Source: a virus
Reading direction: 5' to 3' (one strand)
DNA length: 21,144 nucleotides
IMG/VR virus record: IMGVR_UViG_3300006917_001752
Span: 1-21,144 of that record
The position numbers were made by a program, and so were the translations under genes. The notes beneath the pieces are model-generated. The model saw nothing but the letters and a program-made list of their open reading frames with translations. It ran no database searches and had not been told where the DNA came from. Of the stretch, positions 9,101-16,551 are shown piece by piece; position 1 is the stretch's first letter; each line of letters begins with the position of its first letter.

Positions 9101-9358
9101 ATCTCGCTGTATCAAGAGTTCTCGTCTGTAGCTACGCAGTCGTTTACCTGGAGTTCCGCCACGGTGGCCATGCAAAAGCTACAAGAGCTGGTAGAAATGC
9201 GGGTCAAACAGCAGAAGTGCACCGCTTTCAAAATTGCCATTTCCGACGCTTCGGACGCTGGTACAGTAACGGGGCAAGGCTACGAGCTCGCCGGGTTCAC
9301 GGTTGAGCTTGGCGGCAAGCGCGGGCTGTACAAGCCTGGAACGCAGCAAAGGAACTGA
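6119..9358 (+). CDS. Tail nozzle / stabilisation-like protein (beta-propeller type)
   Basis: The longest gene here, 1079 residues, directly following the adaptor. Its N-terminus (KGIDQRLDERLRSADSLTVL, 12-31, then a KRHGF turn near 48) resembles nozzle proteins, which open with a 'G.DQ..D......L..leN....g.l.kR.G' pattern. The long middle is beta-strand rich with many Thr/Ala/Gly loops. In the C-terminal third there is GEMDDKVSVFTKSNIYAIAG (about 779-798) followed by an Asp/Gly loop and a GIFFQAPSGIFVL segment, the typical blades of this family. The product would form the distal tail tube, closed until infection. It is longer than T7 gp12 (794 residues), so extra domains are likely in the middle. 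No peptidase or lyase motif was seen. The ATG abuts the previous TAA. Confidence 0.7.
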   Translation: MPRSQAVIPVSKGIDQRLDERLRSADSLTVLRNAEYRRNDAVRKRHGFTALPTTMYQTTATSPASQGAPKGLFSTGEELCVRGYRELYAYKEANGVSQPGSWWNRGELSPFTGQQRVLFSDQRSVGTCDLCELEGYTASVQAVVNVQSNTTDVRTALLWNLEAKDGTIVHNKQELYSNANTATQYQDITGARLVTSTALMFAGFQRPDLLAPGYGTLQWLYWNPSTFQTLPAAFRQHLDLYYPAFEGSYGRRFYDACPGALGRWHYAYIRNTTPPIGGTTNVIAVYTMLGLVQTATVTISPPAGYDYWTNVAINYGATSSQVYILASAINAGTNATITELYALNETTLATIATTGVDTGTGATQAVVSLGVCEGVDHLSQTRVVSLVTRTAQNSIAVQGDFIRIRANNTALSASYGVQSLFNMRAVTKPWFRNGRAYCAASTYHFTQAGVGLNPETLIGYAAEAVIDLAISDPEDLAAVPAIYRWPRLVGRYSFGAANVDNGSAIQRFGSLQSVYASGDTVNKYATTRITAHAPVAYGQLRACDEIALDYAGATTQQATTRGTATIGGGSVSWFAGNATEELGWCSAPVVAKGFNTTGGLLSMGVYSYCAAWEAYDEKGTLIRSLPGPVTQHNLTGMHNAVDLAVFSLGPTQRKDKRRWGVGVYRLGSDGVFRRCVEASRNVLDTQDTTFLPAIRDNGGAYDILYTQGGAELEAAGPDGAAYVVTTSRRVWLAGFYNRDRVMYSKPYDPSTSNEYALAPEFNDAFAFMLPGGEQVTGLGEMDDKVSVFTKSNIYAIAGNGPDDGGRGNDYSGLQLVSSDTGCVDARSIVSSPAGIFFQAPSGIFVLGRDLQLQFIGAPVRDITDINSIITSAVLVPAANHVRFTCRDPNATQGTILCFDFDQGAWIEWTPRKTLFGSPVPLNPVGACLHRGVYYVLDALGTVYFEDASTYKDDGTIYVPMDVETSWLQAAQQSGWQRIRQIAALCKSLDGHALTISLYQEFSSVATQSFTWSSATVAMQKLQELVEMRVKQQKCTAFKIAISDASDAGTVTGQGYELAGFTVELGGKRGLYKPGTQQRN

Positions 9359-9360
9359 CT

Positions 9361-10002
9361 ATGGCCGTTGAGACGGAAACGCCTGGTGTATTGGAGCGCT
9401 GGTTTCAGAGCGACGAAGAAACCGCCGCCGAATACCTTGCAAATGTTCAAAAGCAGATGGCTGCCAAACGACAGGAGTTTGGCGGAGAGTACGAGTCTAT
9501 CCTGCGGCACAAGCTCCGCACCGATATGGAAAACCGTTACCGGCAAGAGGTCGGCCTTGCCGAAGCGGTGCAGCGCGGCATGGAAACGGGCGAGACTTCG
9601 CAGGCCATCGGTGAGCAACGGCTAGCACTTGGACAGGCTGCCGCACAGCAAGCGGCAGCGGCGGTCGGAAACCCGCTGGCGGCCAGGCAAGCGATGTTTG
9701 CTGGCGGTCAGCAGGCTGGCCAAGTGTCGATGCAAGGCGCTACTGGTCGCGCGGTAGAGCTGCAACAGGGTCGCGGAATTGCTGGCGAGGCGTACATGCG
9801 CCAAACTGGTTACGGCCAGCAAATGGAAGCCATTGAGCTTGAGAGGCGGCGAGCCATTGAGCAAGCCGCACAAGCAGCGGTGAGCGGCGACATCGCGGCA
9901 GCGCAACGTCAGGCAGCGGCTACAAGCAACATGGCCATGGGCATCACAAGCGCCGCTGCTGGCGCTGGCGCTGCATTGGCGGAAAAGAAATTTGGTAAGT
10001 GA
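9361..10002 (+). CDS. Probable internal virion protein A (Ala/Gln-rich helical)
   Basis: A 213-residue protein with AAGGAA just upstream of the ATG. Apart from a short N-terminal helix (ERWFQSDEETAAEYLANV) it is almost all Ala, Gln, Glu, Arg and Met, predicted as long helices, with a small Ala/Gly hydrophobic segment near the end (GITSAAAGAGAALAEKKF, 194-211). The middle GNPLAARQAM (103-112) resembles NPMAARAAG in the next gene, and both proteins share the same helical layout ending in a hydrophobic Gly/Ala stretch, so the two may be paralogues. It lacks the S74-type tail of its neighbour. As first of four consecutive large helical genes after the nozzle, an ejected internal or core role is likely but not proven. 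Confidence 0.5.
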   Translation: MAVETETPGVLERWFQSDEETAAEYLANVQKQMAAKRQEFGGEYESILRHKLRTDMENRYRQEVGLAEAVQRGMETGETSQAIGEQRLALGQAAAQQAAAAVGNPLAARQAMFAGGQQAGQVSMQGATGRAVELQQGRGIAGEAYMRQTGYGQQMEAIELERRRAIEQAAQAAVSGDIAAAQRQAAATSNMAMGITSAAAGAGAALAEKKFGK

Positions 10003-10011
10003 TAAAACGCT

Positions 10012-11682
10012 ATGCCATTCACTGACGACCCACAGGCAGACCTAGAGCGCCGCGTTGAACGCGAGCGCGAGGCGCAAATCAAGCGCGAGGCCGCGCGCTC
10101 TGACGAGTGGTATGGCGACCCATACGAGCGCCAGAATAGGGAGAGTTACGCCAAGGCAAAGCAGTCGATGCTTGCCAAGCCGCAGATGGATCTTGGCGGC
10201 CTGAAAGCGACAAGCGGTGCCGAGGGCCAAATGTGGCAGGGCATCGCGCAGCAACAGCAGCTCGGCATGGCGCAGGCAGGTCGGCGCGGGTTTAATCCCA
10301 TGGCCGCTCGAGCTGCCGGTCAAGCTGGCGCAGAGCTTGAGGGCATGGGCCGAGGACAAGCAGCCGTGCTGCGGGCGCAAGACGAGGCGGCCAGGCGCGC
10401 GGCTGCACTTGGTCTGGCGCAGCAGTACACGCAGGCTGGCTTTCAGCAACAAGACCTCGCGACACAACGCTTCCAAGACCTGCTCAACCGGCAGGCATTC
10501 GAGCAAGCTCAGGCTAAGGCCATGCAAGCCGCCGACGAGGAGGAGACTGCAAAAATCCTCACCGGCATTGCCACTGGTGGCATTTCGGTTGCGGCTGGTG
10601 CAATGAAAAGCGACGAGCGCGACAAGGAAAACGTCCGCGACGGCGGCAGCGAAGCTGACCGGCGACTTAAAGCGCTAATGCAAACGATCAAGGTCGGCGG
10701 CGATCCGCTGGCTGCAGCAACGAACGAAGATGGACGAAGCGGCAGCGCTGGCTCGCCGCGCGTATTCTTTCCCGAAGGACGACTCATGCCGCAGAACAGC
10801 AACCCCTCAGTCATTCGCGTTCCAGAGATGATCATTGGATCGGAATCGCCTCCGATGACCGAGCGAGATCGCGAGATTGCTGCCGCCATGGGTGGCGACG
10901 ATGCCGAGGCGCTGTTGCGACGCCGCGAAGCAGACCGACGCTCGGCGCAGCTTCTCGAGGCGCTTGGACAGACCGACGCTCGCGTCATGCAACAGCTCGG
11001 CATGCCTGAGCGTGCACAACCCGTGCGGACCGCAACCGCAGCCGACGACCAGCGCGCACGCGACCTGACGGCTGGACTTGAGGAGCTTGGCGCGGTCACG
11101 ACTCGAAAGCTTGGATCGTCATCGCGAGAGACAGCCAAGGAAGACAAGGCGCGTCAGCTCATCGATGCGCTGAACATGCTCGGTGCGAGAACCACTCAAG
11201 AAATTGGAGGCGCACCGAATGACACCATCTACCGAGCCGGAGATTCTGGCTACGCTTCGCCAGGCGCGGTTCAGCCATCGCCCGTGAGGCGAGTGCCAAG
11301 CCAAGCCGGTCGAGAGTCAAACATTCAAAGGCCGGACACCACGACTTTGCTCAACACAAGGCCGCTTGGAATGCCCGATGAGAGCGTTATTAGGGTTCCG
11401 GTAAGTCCAAGGCTTAAGGGTTCGCCCGAGCAATACATGACTCCAGCTTTCGCGCCGAGTCCCGTGACCTATGAGTATCGCCCTGGCGCCAAGGCGTACG
11501 GCGAAGGACGCCAGCTCGGCGTGATGGCTCAGGACATGGCGCGCTCGCCGGAGCTGCGACCTGCTGTCATCGAGACCGGGGACGGTCTCGCGGTTGACGG
11601 GGCGCGAGCCGGGTACGCGGCACTCCCGCTCATTGGTCGCCTGACCGAGCGCCTTGAGAAGCTCGAGAAGAAGGGGAAGTGA
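10012..11682 (+). CDS. Probable internal virion protein B with split peptidase S74-type chaperone domain
   Basis: 556 residues. Residues 1-180 are Ala/Gln/Arg-rich helices like the previous gene. A Gly/Ala stretch (184-198) leads into SDERDKENV (200-208), the hallmark opening of peptidase S74 / intramolecular chaperone domains. Ser200 and Lys205 have the five-residue spacing of the known self-cleavage dyad. The second half of the domain appears only at 487-554: YEYRPG, then GEGRQLGVMAQDM (497-509) and a terminal LTERLEKLEKK helix. About 260 polar residues separate the halves, containing three ~19-residue repeats and two copies of SVIRVP (266-271, 458-463). If active it would cleave before Ser200 and release the helical part. 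The start has only a weak ribosome site. S74 assignment is from motifs; the virion location is inferred. Confidence 0.7.
   Translation: MPFTDDPQADLERRVEREREAQIKREAARSDEWYGDPYERQNRESYAKAKQSMLAKPQMDLGGLKATSGAEGQMWQGIAQQQQLGMAQAGRRGFNPMAARAAGQAGAELEGMGRGQAAVLRAQDEAARRAAALGLAQQYTQAGFQQQDLATQRFQDLLNRQAFEQAQAKAMQAADEEETAKILTGIATGGISVAAGAMKSDERDKENVRDGGSEADRRLKALMQTIKVGGDPLAAATNEDGRSGSAGSPRVFFPEGRLMPQNSNPSVIRVPEMIIGSESPPMTERDREIAAAMGGDDAEALLRRREADRRSAQLLEALGQTDARVMQQLGMPERAQPVRTATAADDQRARDLTAGLEELGAVTTRKLGSSSRETAKEDKARQLIDALNMLGARTTQEIGGAPNDTIYRAGDSGYASPGAVQPSPVRRVPSQAGRESNIQRPDTTTLLNTRPLGMPDESVIRVPVSPRLKGSPEQYMTPAFAPSPVTYEYRPGAKAYGEGRQLGVMAQDMARSPELRPAVIETGDGLAVDGARAGYAALPLIGRLTERLEKLEKKGK
10945..11208 (+). 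repeat. Three degenerate ~19-residue protein repeats
   Basis: Inside the long insertion of the S74-type protein, residues 312-330 (AQLLEALGQTDARVMQQLG), 350-368 (RDLTAGLEELGAVTTRKLG) and 381-399 (RQLIDALNMLGARTTQEIG) align without gaps. They share L at position 3, L at 7, usually L-G around 10-11, and a final (L/I)-G. Spacings are 38 and 31 residues. The DNA copies have diverged, so this is a protein-level repeat, probably short amphipathic helices joined by polar linkers. Confidence 0.6.
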
Positions 11683-11683
11683 C

Positions 11684-13273
11684 GTGGACGAGCAGCAAGG
11701 CATGACGCCCGAGGAGCTTGCGTATTACGGCGGCGCAATGTCGGTTGACCCGAATCCGCCGATGCAATCGGTCGCCCCGCTTGCGTTGCCAGCTCCTGCG
11801 GCAGCCGTGCCGCCGCCAGCTCTGCCCCCTGCTCCGGCATCCATTCCGGCAAGGGCGCTTGCCGCAGCTCGGGCGCGTGAGGGTGCCGCCATTCCTCCAG
11901 GCTTTGCCCCAGACGCCGTTGGTTTCATGGGCCTTGACGTTGACCAGCGACTCGCAGAGCAGGAGGCCGCAAGGGCTAGCGCGCTCCAGGCCGAGGGCTT
12001 CGCGTCTGAACAGGAGCGGCAGAGGACATACGACCTAAAGCGCGGACTGGCCGAAGCAAGCCGAGCGACGACGCAGGCGATTGGCGGCGAACCGATGGCC
12101 ATGCCCCAACCGCTTGCGCCATTGCCTGGCATCTCGGCTACCGAGGCGGCTGCGGTTCGTAAGCAGCAGGAGGACTTCGCTCGCCGCAGGCCCGACCTCG
12201 CATTCGTTGGCGAAGCGGCAAAGGCGAAGATGGGCATGGCTCAGGTCACCTCCGACATCGAGAGGCGGCGGCTTGAGGCCCAGCAAGAGGCCGAGCAGCG
12301 CATTGGTCAGACGAACCTGGCCCTGGAACAGCAGGCGGCGCAGGACATTCAGGCGCAGCGCGAGCGCATGCTTCGTTTTCGCCAGGCTTCCGAGCAGGCC
12401 GAGTCGGACATCGCGAAGCTGAACAAGGAAGTCGCCGACACGAAGATCAACCCTGACGCCTACTACCAGAACCAGAACACATTCCAAAAGATTCTGTCAG
12501 CCATCGCCATCGGGCTCGGCGGGTTCGTTCAGGGTTACTCAGGCGGTCGCATTCCGAACACCGCGCTGCAAATCATCAACTCGGCCATCGAGCGAGACAT
12601 TCAGGCGCAGAAGGCCAACCTCGCCAGCAAGCGAGCGGCGATTGGTGAGCGGCGCAACTTGCTGGCCATGGCGCGAGAGCGGTTCGCCGACGAGAAGCAA
12701 GCCGAGGACTGGGTGCGAGCCACGCTGCAACAGCAAGTTGCAGCACAAGCGCGGCGCTTTGGAGCCGAGGCGAAGACGAAGGAAATCGGATTCGCGGCCG
12801 AAAAGATTGCGGCTGGCTACGACCAGCAAGCTCAGGAGCTGAACCTAGGCGTCAAGCAAGCGTACGTCGAAGCCGAGATGGCCAGGCGAGCCGAGGAGCA
12901 ACAGCGTGCAGCACGCGCTGCCGCTTACGCTGCCGGTGCTCCTGAACGCGAAATGAAAATGCGCGAGCGCATTCTTGAGTTTGAGGCCAAGAAGGCAGGC
13001 ATCGCAAAGACTGAGGCCGAGACCGCAAAGGCTCAGGCTGAAGCGACCGGCGAACGCAGAATGGCTGCGCGGACGGTCATGCTTGGCCCAGATTCAAGCC
13101 AGCAATTCCTTGCCCCGGACGAAGCAAGCGCCAAAGAGCTGCGCGAAAGACAGGCAGCCGCCACCAACTTTGCCCAAACCATTGGTAAAATGTATGCCGT
13201 GGTCGATAGCAAAGACCTCGGCGTCCGAGAAAAATCCTTGGTTCTTGAGAACCTGAAGAAAGAAGCGGCATAG
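11684..13273 (+). CDS. Probable internal virion protein C (frame ends at an amber codon)
   Basis: Start chosen at GTG 11684, one base after the previous TGA, with AAGGGGAAG seven bases upstream; an in-frame TTG at 11654 lies inside the previous gene. The 529-residue product has an N-terminal Pro/Ala-rich region (~20-70), then very long Ala/Glu/Gln/Arg helices. A conserved-looking hydrophobic patch, FQKILSAIAIGLGGFVQGYS (267-286), is followed by ALQIINSAIERDIQAQK. I associate this patch with large internal proteins of environmental phages, where it may touch membrane. The C-terminal part (LGPDSSQQFLAPDEASAKEL onwards) is a helical domain that stops at TAG 13271-13273, yet the same frame continues open for another 77 codons with matching composition. 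The natural full-length product may be about 606 residues. Confidence 0.65.
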   Translation: MDEQQGMTPEELAYYGGAMSVDPNPPMQSVAPLALPAPAAAVPPPALPPAPASIPARALAAARAREGAAIPPGFAPDAVGFMGLDVDQRLAEQEAARASALQAEGFASEQERQRTYDLKRGLAEASRATTQAIGGEPMAMPQPLAPLPGISATEAAAVRKQQEDFARRRPDLAFVGEAAKAKMGMAQVTSDIERRRLEAQQEAEQRIGQTNLALEQQAAQDIQAQRERMLRFRQASEQAESDIAKLNKEVADTKINPDAYYQNQNTFQKILSAIAIGLGGFVQGYSGGRIPNTALQIINSAIERDIQAQKANLASKRAAIGERRNLLAMARERFADEKQAEDWVRATLQQQVAAQARRFGAEAKTKEIGFAAEKIAAGYDQQAQELNLGVKQAYVEAEMARRAEEQQRAARAAAYAAGAPEREMKMRERILEFEAKKAGIAKTEAETAKAQAEATGERRMAARTVMLGPDSSQQFLAPDEASAKELRERQAAATNFAQTIGKMYAVVDSKDLGVREKSLVLENLKKEAA

Positions 13274-13276
13274 CAA
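13271..13276 (+). other. In-frame amber codon in readthrough-like context (TAG CAA)
   Basis: TAG at 13271-13273 is the only stop between 11684 and the TAA at 13502-13504 in this frame. It is followed by CAA TTG, one base different from the plant-virus leaky stop UAG CAR YYA (as in tobacco mosaic virus UAG CAA UUA). Whether that context matters in bacteria is unknown. Other explanations are a point mutation from CAG or another sense codon, a base-call error, or two separate genes with a TTG start at 13277. Confidence 0.5.
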
Positions 13277-13504
13277 TTGGCAAAGTCTCAGGCGGGTGGA
13301 AGAACCACCGAGCAAGACGAACAGCGAGCCGAAAAGATGATCACAACGCCAGCCAGGACGGTGGATACTGGAGAAAAGGCTGTGCTGGACAATCTCGTTG
13401 ACCAAGCCTGGAAAAATGTAGAAGCGTGGCGCAGCTCAATTAACGCAGTACCCGTTGATGGACAGAAGCCGCCAGCTCCCCTTGACGTTCGCAAAGAGGA
13501 ATAA
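13277..13504 (+). CDS. Short frame after the amber codon: C-terminal part of protein C or a small separate gene
   Basis: 75 residues from TTG 13277, in exactly the same frame as the preceding gene. It is Glu/Arg/Ala-rich with helix (EQDEQRAEKMI, then EKAVLDNLVDQAWKNVEAWR) and ends in a polar tail. The layout 'GG.(T/S)E.D...A..(L/M)I..P.......(A/G)...L..L' looks to me like the natural C-terminal segment of this kind of internal protein, so I favour one interrupted gene. As a separate gene it would depend on TTG and a poor purine tract (AAGAAAGAAG, about 11 bases upstream); ATG 13337 is another option. The stop is followed two bases later by the next gene's GTG. Confidence 0.45.
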   Translation: MAKSQAGGRTTEQDEQRAEKMITTPARTVDTGEKAVLDNLVDQAWKNVEAWRSSINAVPVDGQKPPAPLDVRKEE

Positions 13505-13506
13505 GC

Positions 13507-16500
13507 GTGGCGCGCGTTAAAGTATTCAACTCCCTTGGTGAGCTAAACAGCGTCCCAGAGGAACAGCTACAAGACGCTATTCGCCAGGGCTACCGCGTTG
13601 CAACGCCCGAACAGCTTGAGCAACGCAGCCTTGAGAAAGAATACGGCGTAGCGTCTGGCGTTGCGCTTGGCGCGGTTCGCGGCATTCCTGTCCTCGGACC
13701 GCTTGCGCTTGCCGGCGCGGAAAAGCTTTCGCCGGACTTTGGCGAGACCGTCAGAAACATCCAAAGGGCGCGACCGGGTGCCGTGCAGGCTGCCGAAATC
13801 GGCACGAGCCTTGGTGTCGCGCTCGCGACCCTTGGCGTCGGTGCCGAGCTCCAGGCCGCCAGCCGAGGCGCTCAGGCGGCAGCGGGCGCAGCCGAGGCGG
13901 CTACCGCAGCGGAGCTTGCGGCGGCTGCCGAAGCGGCTGCTACAGGGTCTCGCCTTGGCGCTATTGGCCGCGCGGTGTCGGCGGTGCCTCGAGCCGCTGT
14001 CGCCGCCGGTAATGCCACGGCAGAGGCGCTAGGGGCCACTGGTGGAGCGGCAAGGCTGATCAGCGGTGCTGCGGCGGCTGGCTTTGAAAACGCCCTGCAA
14101 GGAGGCGCGCTCGAGGTCGAGCGCATGACGCTTGAAGGCAAAGAGCTTCTCGCTGGCGAGAACCTGGCGCGACTTGCCACGACGACGGCCATCAACGGCG
14201 GTGTTGGCGCTGGTCTCGGCCTTGGATTCGGGCTGCTCGGAGAGTCGCTGCGGGTGGGCGCAAACAAGACGCGCTCGCTGTACTCCGAAGCCTCAAATGG
14301 CGAAACGATGAGCCAGAAAATGGTCGGCATCGGGGCCAAGCTTCGTGGCGCAAAGCCGGAGCAGGTAGAGGCACTCAAGAGAGCGGCTCGCACGAGCGCA
14401 TCCGCCGACGAATTTGTTAGAGCGAATGACGAATACACTGAGATTTTGCTTGGCAAGCCCGCGTCATCATCGTTTGAGCAAGGAGCAACTCGAGAAGCCC
14501 AGGTGGTTGCAACGGACAGTCTTTTGGATGCGGCTCGAGCGGAGTCGGAGGCTGTAGGAGACTTTGCGAAAAACATTGACGAAGTGTTGGCAAAGAACGC
14601 AAAGGACATCGCCGAAGATCGGTTGCTTAACAAATCGCAAGTGCAGTTGATGAACGACTCGCATGAAGCGAGCGAAGTGCTGGCGCAGTTCCAAAAGGAA
14701 GCGCCGATGCGCGAGGAGCTGTTTGCTCGCCTTGTAGATCGTGAAAAGGTTGAAGCTCAGCGAGAGTTAACGCTGGAGCTTATCGGCAAGGCTCGACGCA
14801 CGGTTGATTCAATAGAGGCCGCAAACAAGGCAGCGCGCGCAGAGGGAGGACAAGAGTTCGCGGTTGCGAAGTTTGCCAGCTACAAGAAGGCGCTCAAGAA
14901 CGCAGAGGACAGGGCGTACAAGGCCATCGGCGAACCCGACGAGTCCATCAAGCTTGCTCGCGCGCTGGATGTTGATTTGAAGCGAGAAACTCAGCGACTA
15001 GTCAAATTCTATAAGTCCAAGTCTAGCGATCCACTGGCGGCAGCGACTCTCGATGAGTTCAGCAAGCTTGAAGAAGAGATCAGGCCAGCTCTTGAGCTTG
15101 CAGACGTATGGGGCAACAAGTTTGCTACGTATCAAAGGCGGCGCAACGCTGCATTGCATACAGAATTAGGCAACAGGGAAGCATACGTCAAAGACAACTT
15201 TGACCCTACTCCGCGTCGAAAAAACCCTGTTGATCCATACAAAGAGTTCCAAGTCGTTGATCCAAAGAAGGTTGATAGGATCACGCAGGACTTTGCGGCA
15301 AACGACAAAAGTCCACAGGGCAACTCGTTTCGCAACTACATCACGTCGCACATTCAATCGCTCAAAGTTGCTGAGCAATCGGGCGAATTTCCACCAGAAC
15401 AGCTTCGTTTGATTCAGGTTGAAATCAAGCGCTCCGAGACCATTCTTAACAACTTTGAAAGAATGGTTGAGCGAGCAAAGGACAAAGATCTTTACAAGAT
15501 TTCATCCGGCCTAGGCGGCGTGTCTGAGGTCGCACAATACCTTCCAGAAAACCTGCGAGGGATAGCGCTCAAACTTACCGACCCAACGCGCATTCTTCGC
15601 GCTCAGGCTGCCGCGCGAACGGTGAAGAATGGCGCGCAAGATGCCGTCGAAGCTGGAAGCAAGCGCGGGCTTGCAGCCATTGAAGCCGACGCCATTGACG
15701 TGGGCGTCGAGCCGGTCAGGGCAACTGCGGCGGTTCAGAAAGAAGGCGCGTCGAAGATCAACGCTTCGCTGGCCGAAGCCGCTGGCGTCATCGGCAGCGA
15801 AGCACCGAAGGTCCCTGGCAGAGCGCGCAAGGTAGCGAGCGCTGTCTCAAGCGGGGCGCGCTCGCTGTACGGCAGGCTCCCAATGGCTGGCGCGTCGTGG
15901 CAGCGGTACGACGAGCGAAGCCGCCGAGTCAAAGAGCTTTCAGCGCAGCTCCCAGCGGTAACGTCGGAGCTCGACAAGCAGCTTGCGTGGGTCGGCGATG
16001 CCGCTCCAACTGTCAAGCAAGCCGCAGTTGCGACCGCAGCAAGGCAGCTCGAGTACCTGAACGCAAACATGCCGAAGGGCTTGAAGCCTGCAACTCCGTT
16101 CGCTCGTGAGCTTCCGCCGTCTCGCCAGCAGATGAAAGAATGGCTCAACCGACTTGACGCCATCGAGAAGCCGACGAGCCTGCTCGACAACATCGCCAAC
16201 GGCAAGCTCACGCCGGAGGCCGTTGATGCCGTTCGCTCGGTGTACCCAGAGACCTTTGCGGCCATTCAGCAAAACGTGCTCGACGGCCTCACCGAGATGG
16301 AATCGAAGGGCAAGCTACCAAAGTACTCCAAGCGCATTGAGCTTGGCATTCTACTCGGCATTCCGACTGACCCGACAATGACGCCCGAGGTGATGCAGGC
16401 CGTGCAAGCCCAGTACGGAGCGACGCCTGCGGATGAGCGCATGGGGCAGGCGCAGCCGATGGGGGCAGGCAAGCCGCAGAAGGCCCCAGATTTTGCCGCT

Positions 16501-16551
16501 GCATACCGTAGCGGTGCGGAGGACACTGAGCTAACCTCGGAGGCCGTATGA
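13507..16551 (+). CDS. Probable internal virion protein D / large ejection protein (1014 aa)
   Basis: GTG start with GAGG at 13498-13501 six bases upstream; no better ATG lies near. The first ~45 residues form a small domain (VKVFNSLGELNSVPEEQLQDAIRQGYRV) of the type that opens large phage internal proteins: a 'V.V....G....vP.e.l..A...Gy' motif. Residues ~50-250 are Ala/Gly-rich, with hydrophobic glycine-zipper-like stretches, notably INGGVGAGLGLGFGLLGES (about 227-245), possibly able to insert into membrane. Residues ~270-660 are charged coiled coil; the rest is Ala-rich helix ending in a polar tail. No lysozyme or transglycosylase motif was seen. Its size and place at the end of the internal-protein run suggest the counterpart of T7 gp16, without the enzyme domain. 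Base composition dips in the middle. The stop overlaps the next ATG (ATGA). Confidence 0.6.
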   Translation: MARVKVFNSLGELNSVPEEQLQDAIRQGYRVATPEQLEQRSLEKEYGVASGVALGAVRGIPVLGPLALAGAEKLSPDFGETVRNIQRARPGAVQAAEIGTSLGVALATLGVGAELQAASRGAQAAAGAAEAATAAELAAAAEAAATGSRLGAIGRAVSAVPRAAVAAGNATAEALGATGGAARLISGAAAAGFENALQGGALEVERMTLEGKELLAGENLARLATTTAINGGVGAGLGLGFGLLGESLRVGANKTRSLYSEASNGETMSQKMVGIGAKLRGAKPEQVEALKRAARTSASADEFVRANDEYTEILLGKPASSSFEQGATREAQVVATDSLLDAARAESEAVGDFAKNIDEVLAKNAKDIAEDRLLNKSQVQLMNDSHEASEVLAQFQKEAPMREELFARLVDREKVEAQRELTLELIGKARRTVDSIEAANKAARAEGGQEFAVAKFASYKKALKNAEDRAYKAIGEPDESIKLARALDVDLKRETQRLVKFYKSKSSDPLAAATLDEFSKLEEEIRPALELADVWGNKFATYQRRRNAALHTELGNREAYVKDNFDPTPRRKNPVDPYKEFQVVDPKKVDRITQDFAANDKSPQGNSFRNYITSHIQSLKVAEQSGEFPPEQLRLIQVEIKRSETILNNFERMVERAKDKDLYKISSGLGGVSEVAQYLPENLRGIALKLTDPTRILRAQAAARTVKNGAQDAVEAGSKRGLAAIEADAIDVGVEPVRATAAVQKEGASKINASLAEAAGVIGSEAPKVPGRARKVASAVSSGARSLYGRLPMAGASWQRYDERSRRVKELSAQLPAVTSELDKQLAWVGDAAPTVKQAAVATAARQLEYLNANMPKGLKPATPFARELPPSRQQMKEWLNRLDAIEKPTSLLDNIANGKLTPEAVDAVRSVYPETFAAIQQNVLDGLTEMESKGKLPKYSKRIELGILLGIPTDPTMTPEVMQAVQAQYGATPADERMGQAQPMGAGKPQKAPDFAAAYRSGAEDTELTSEAV

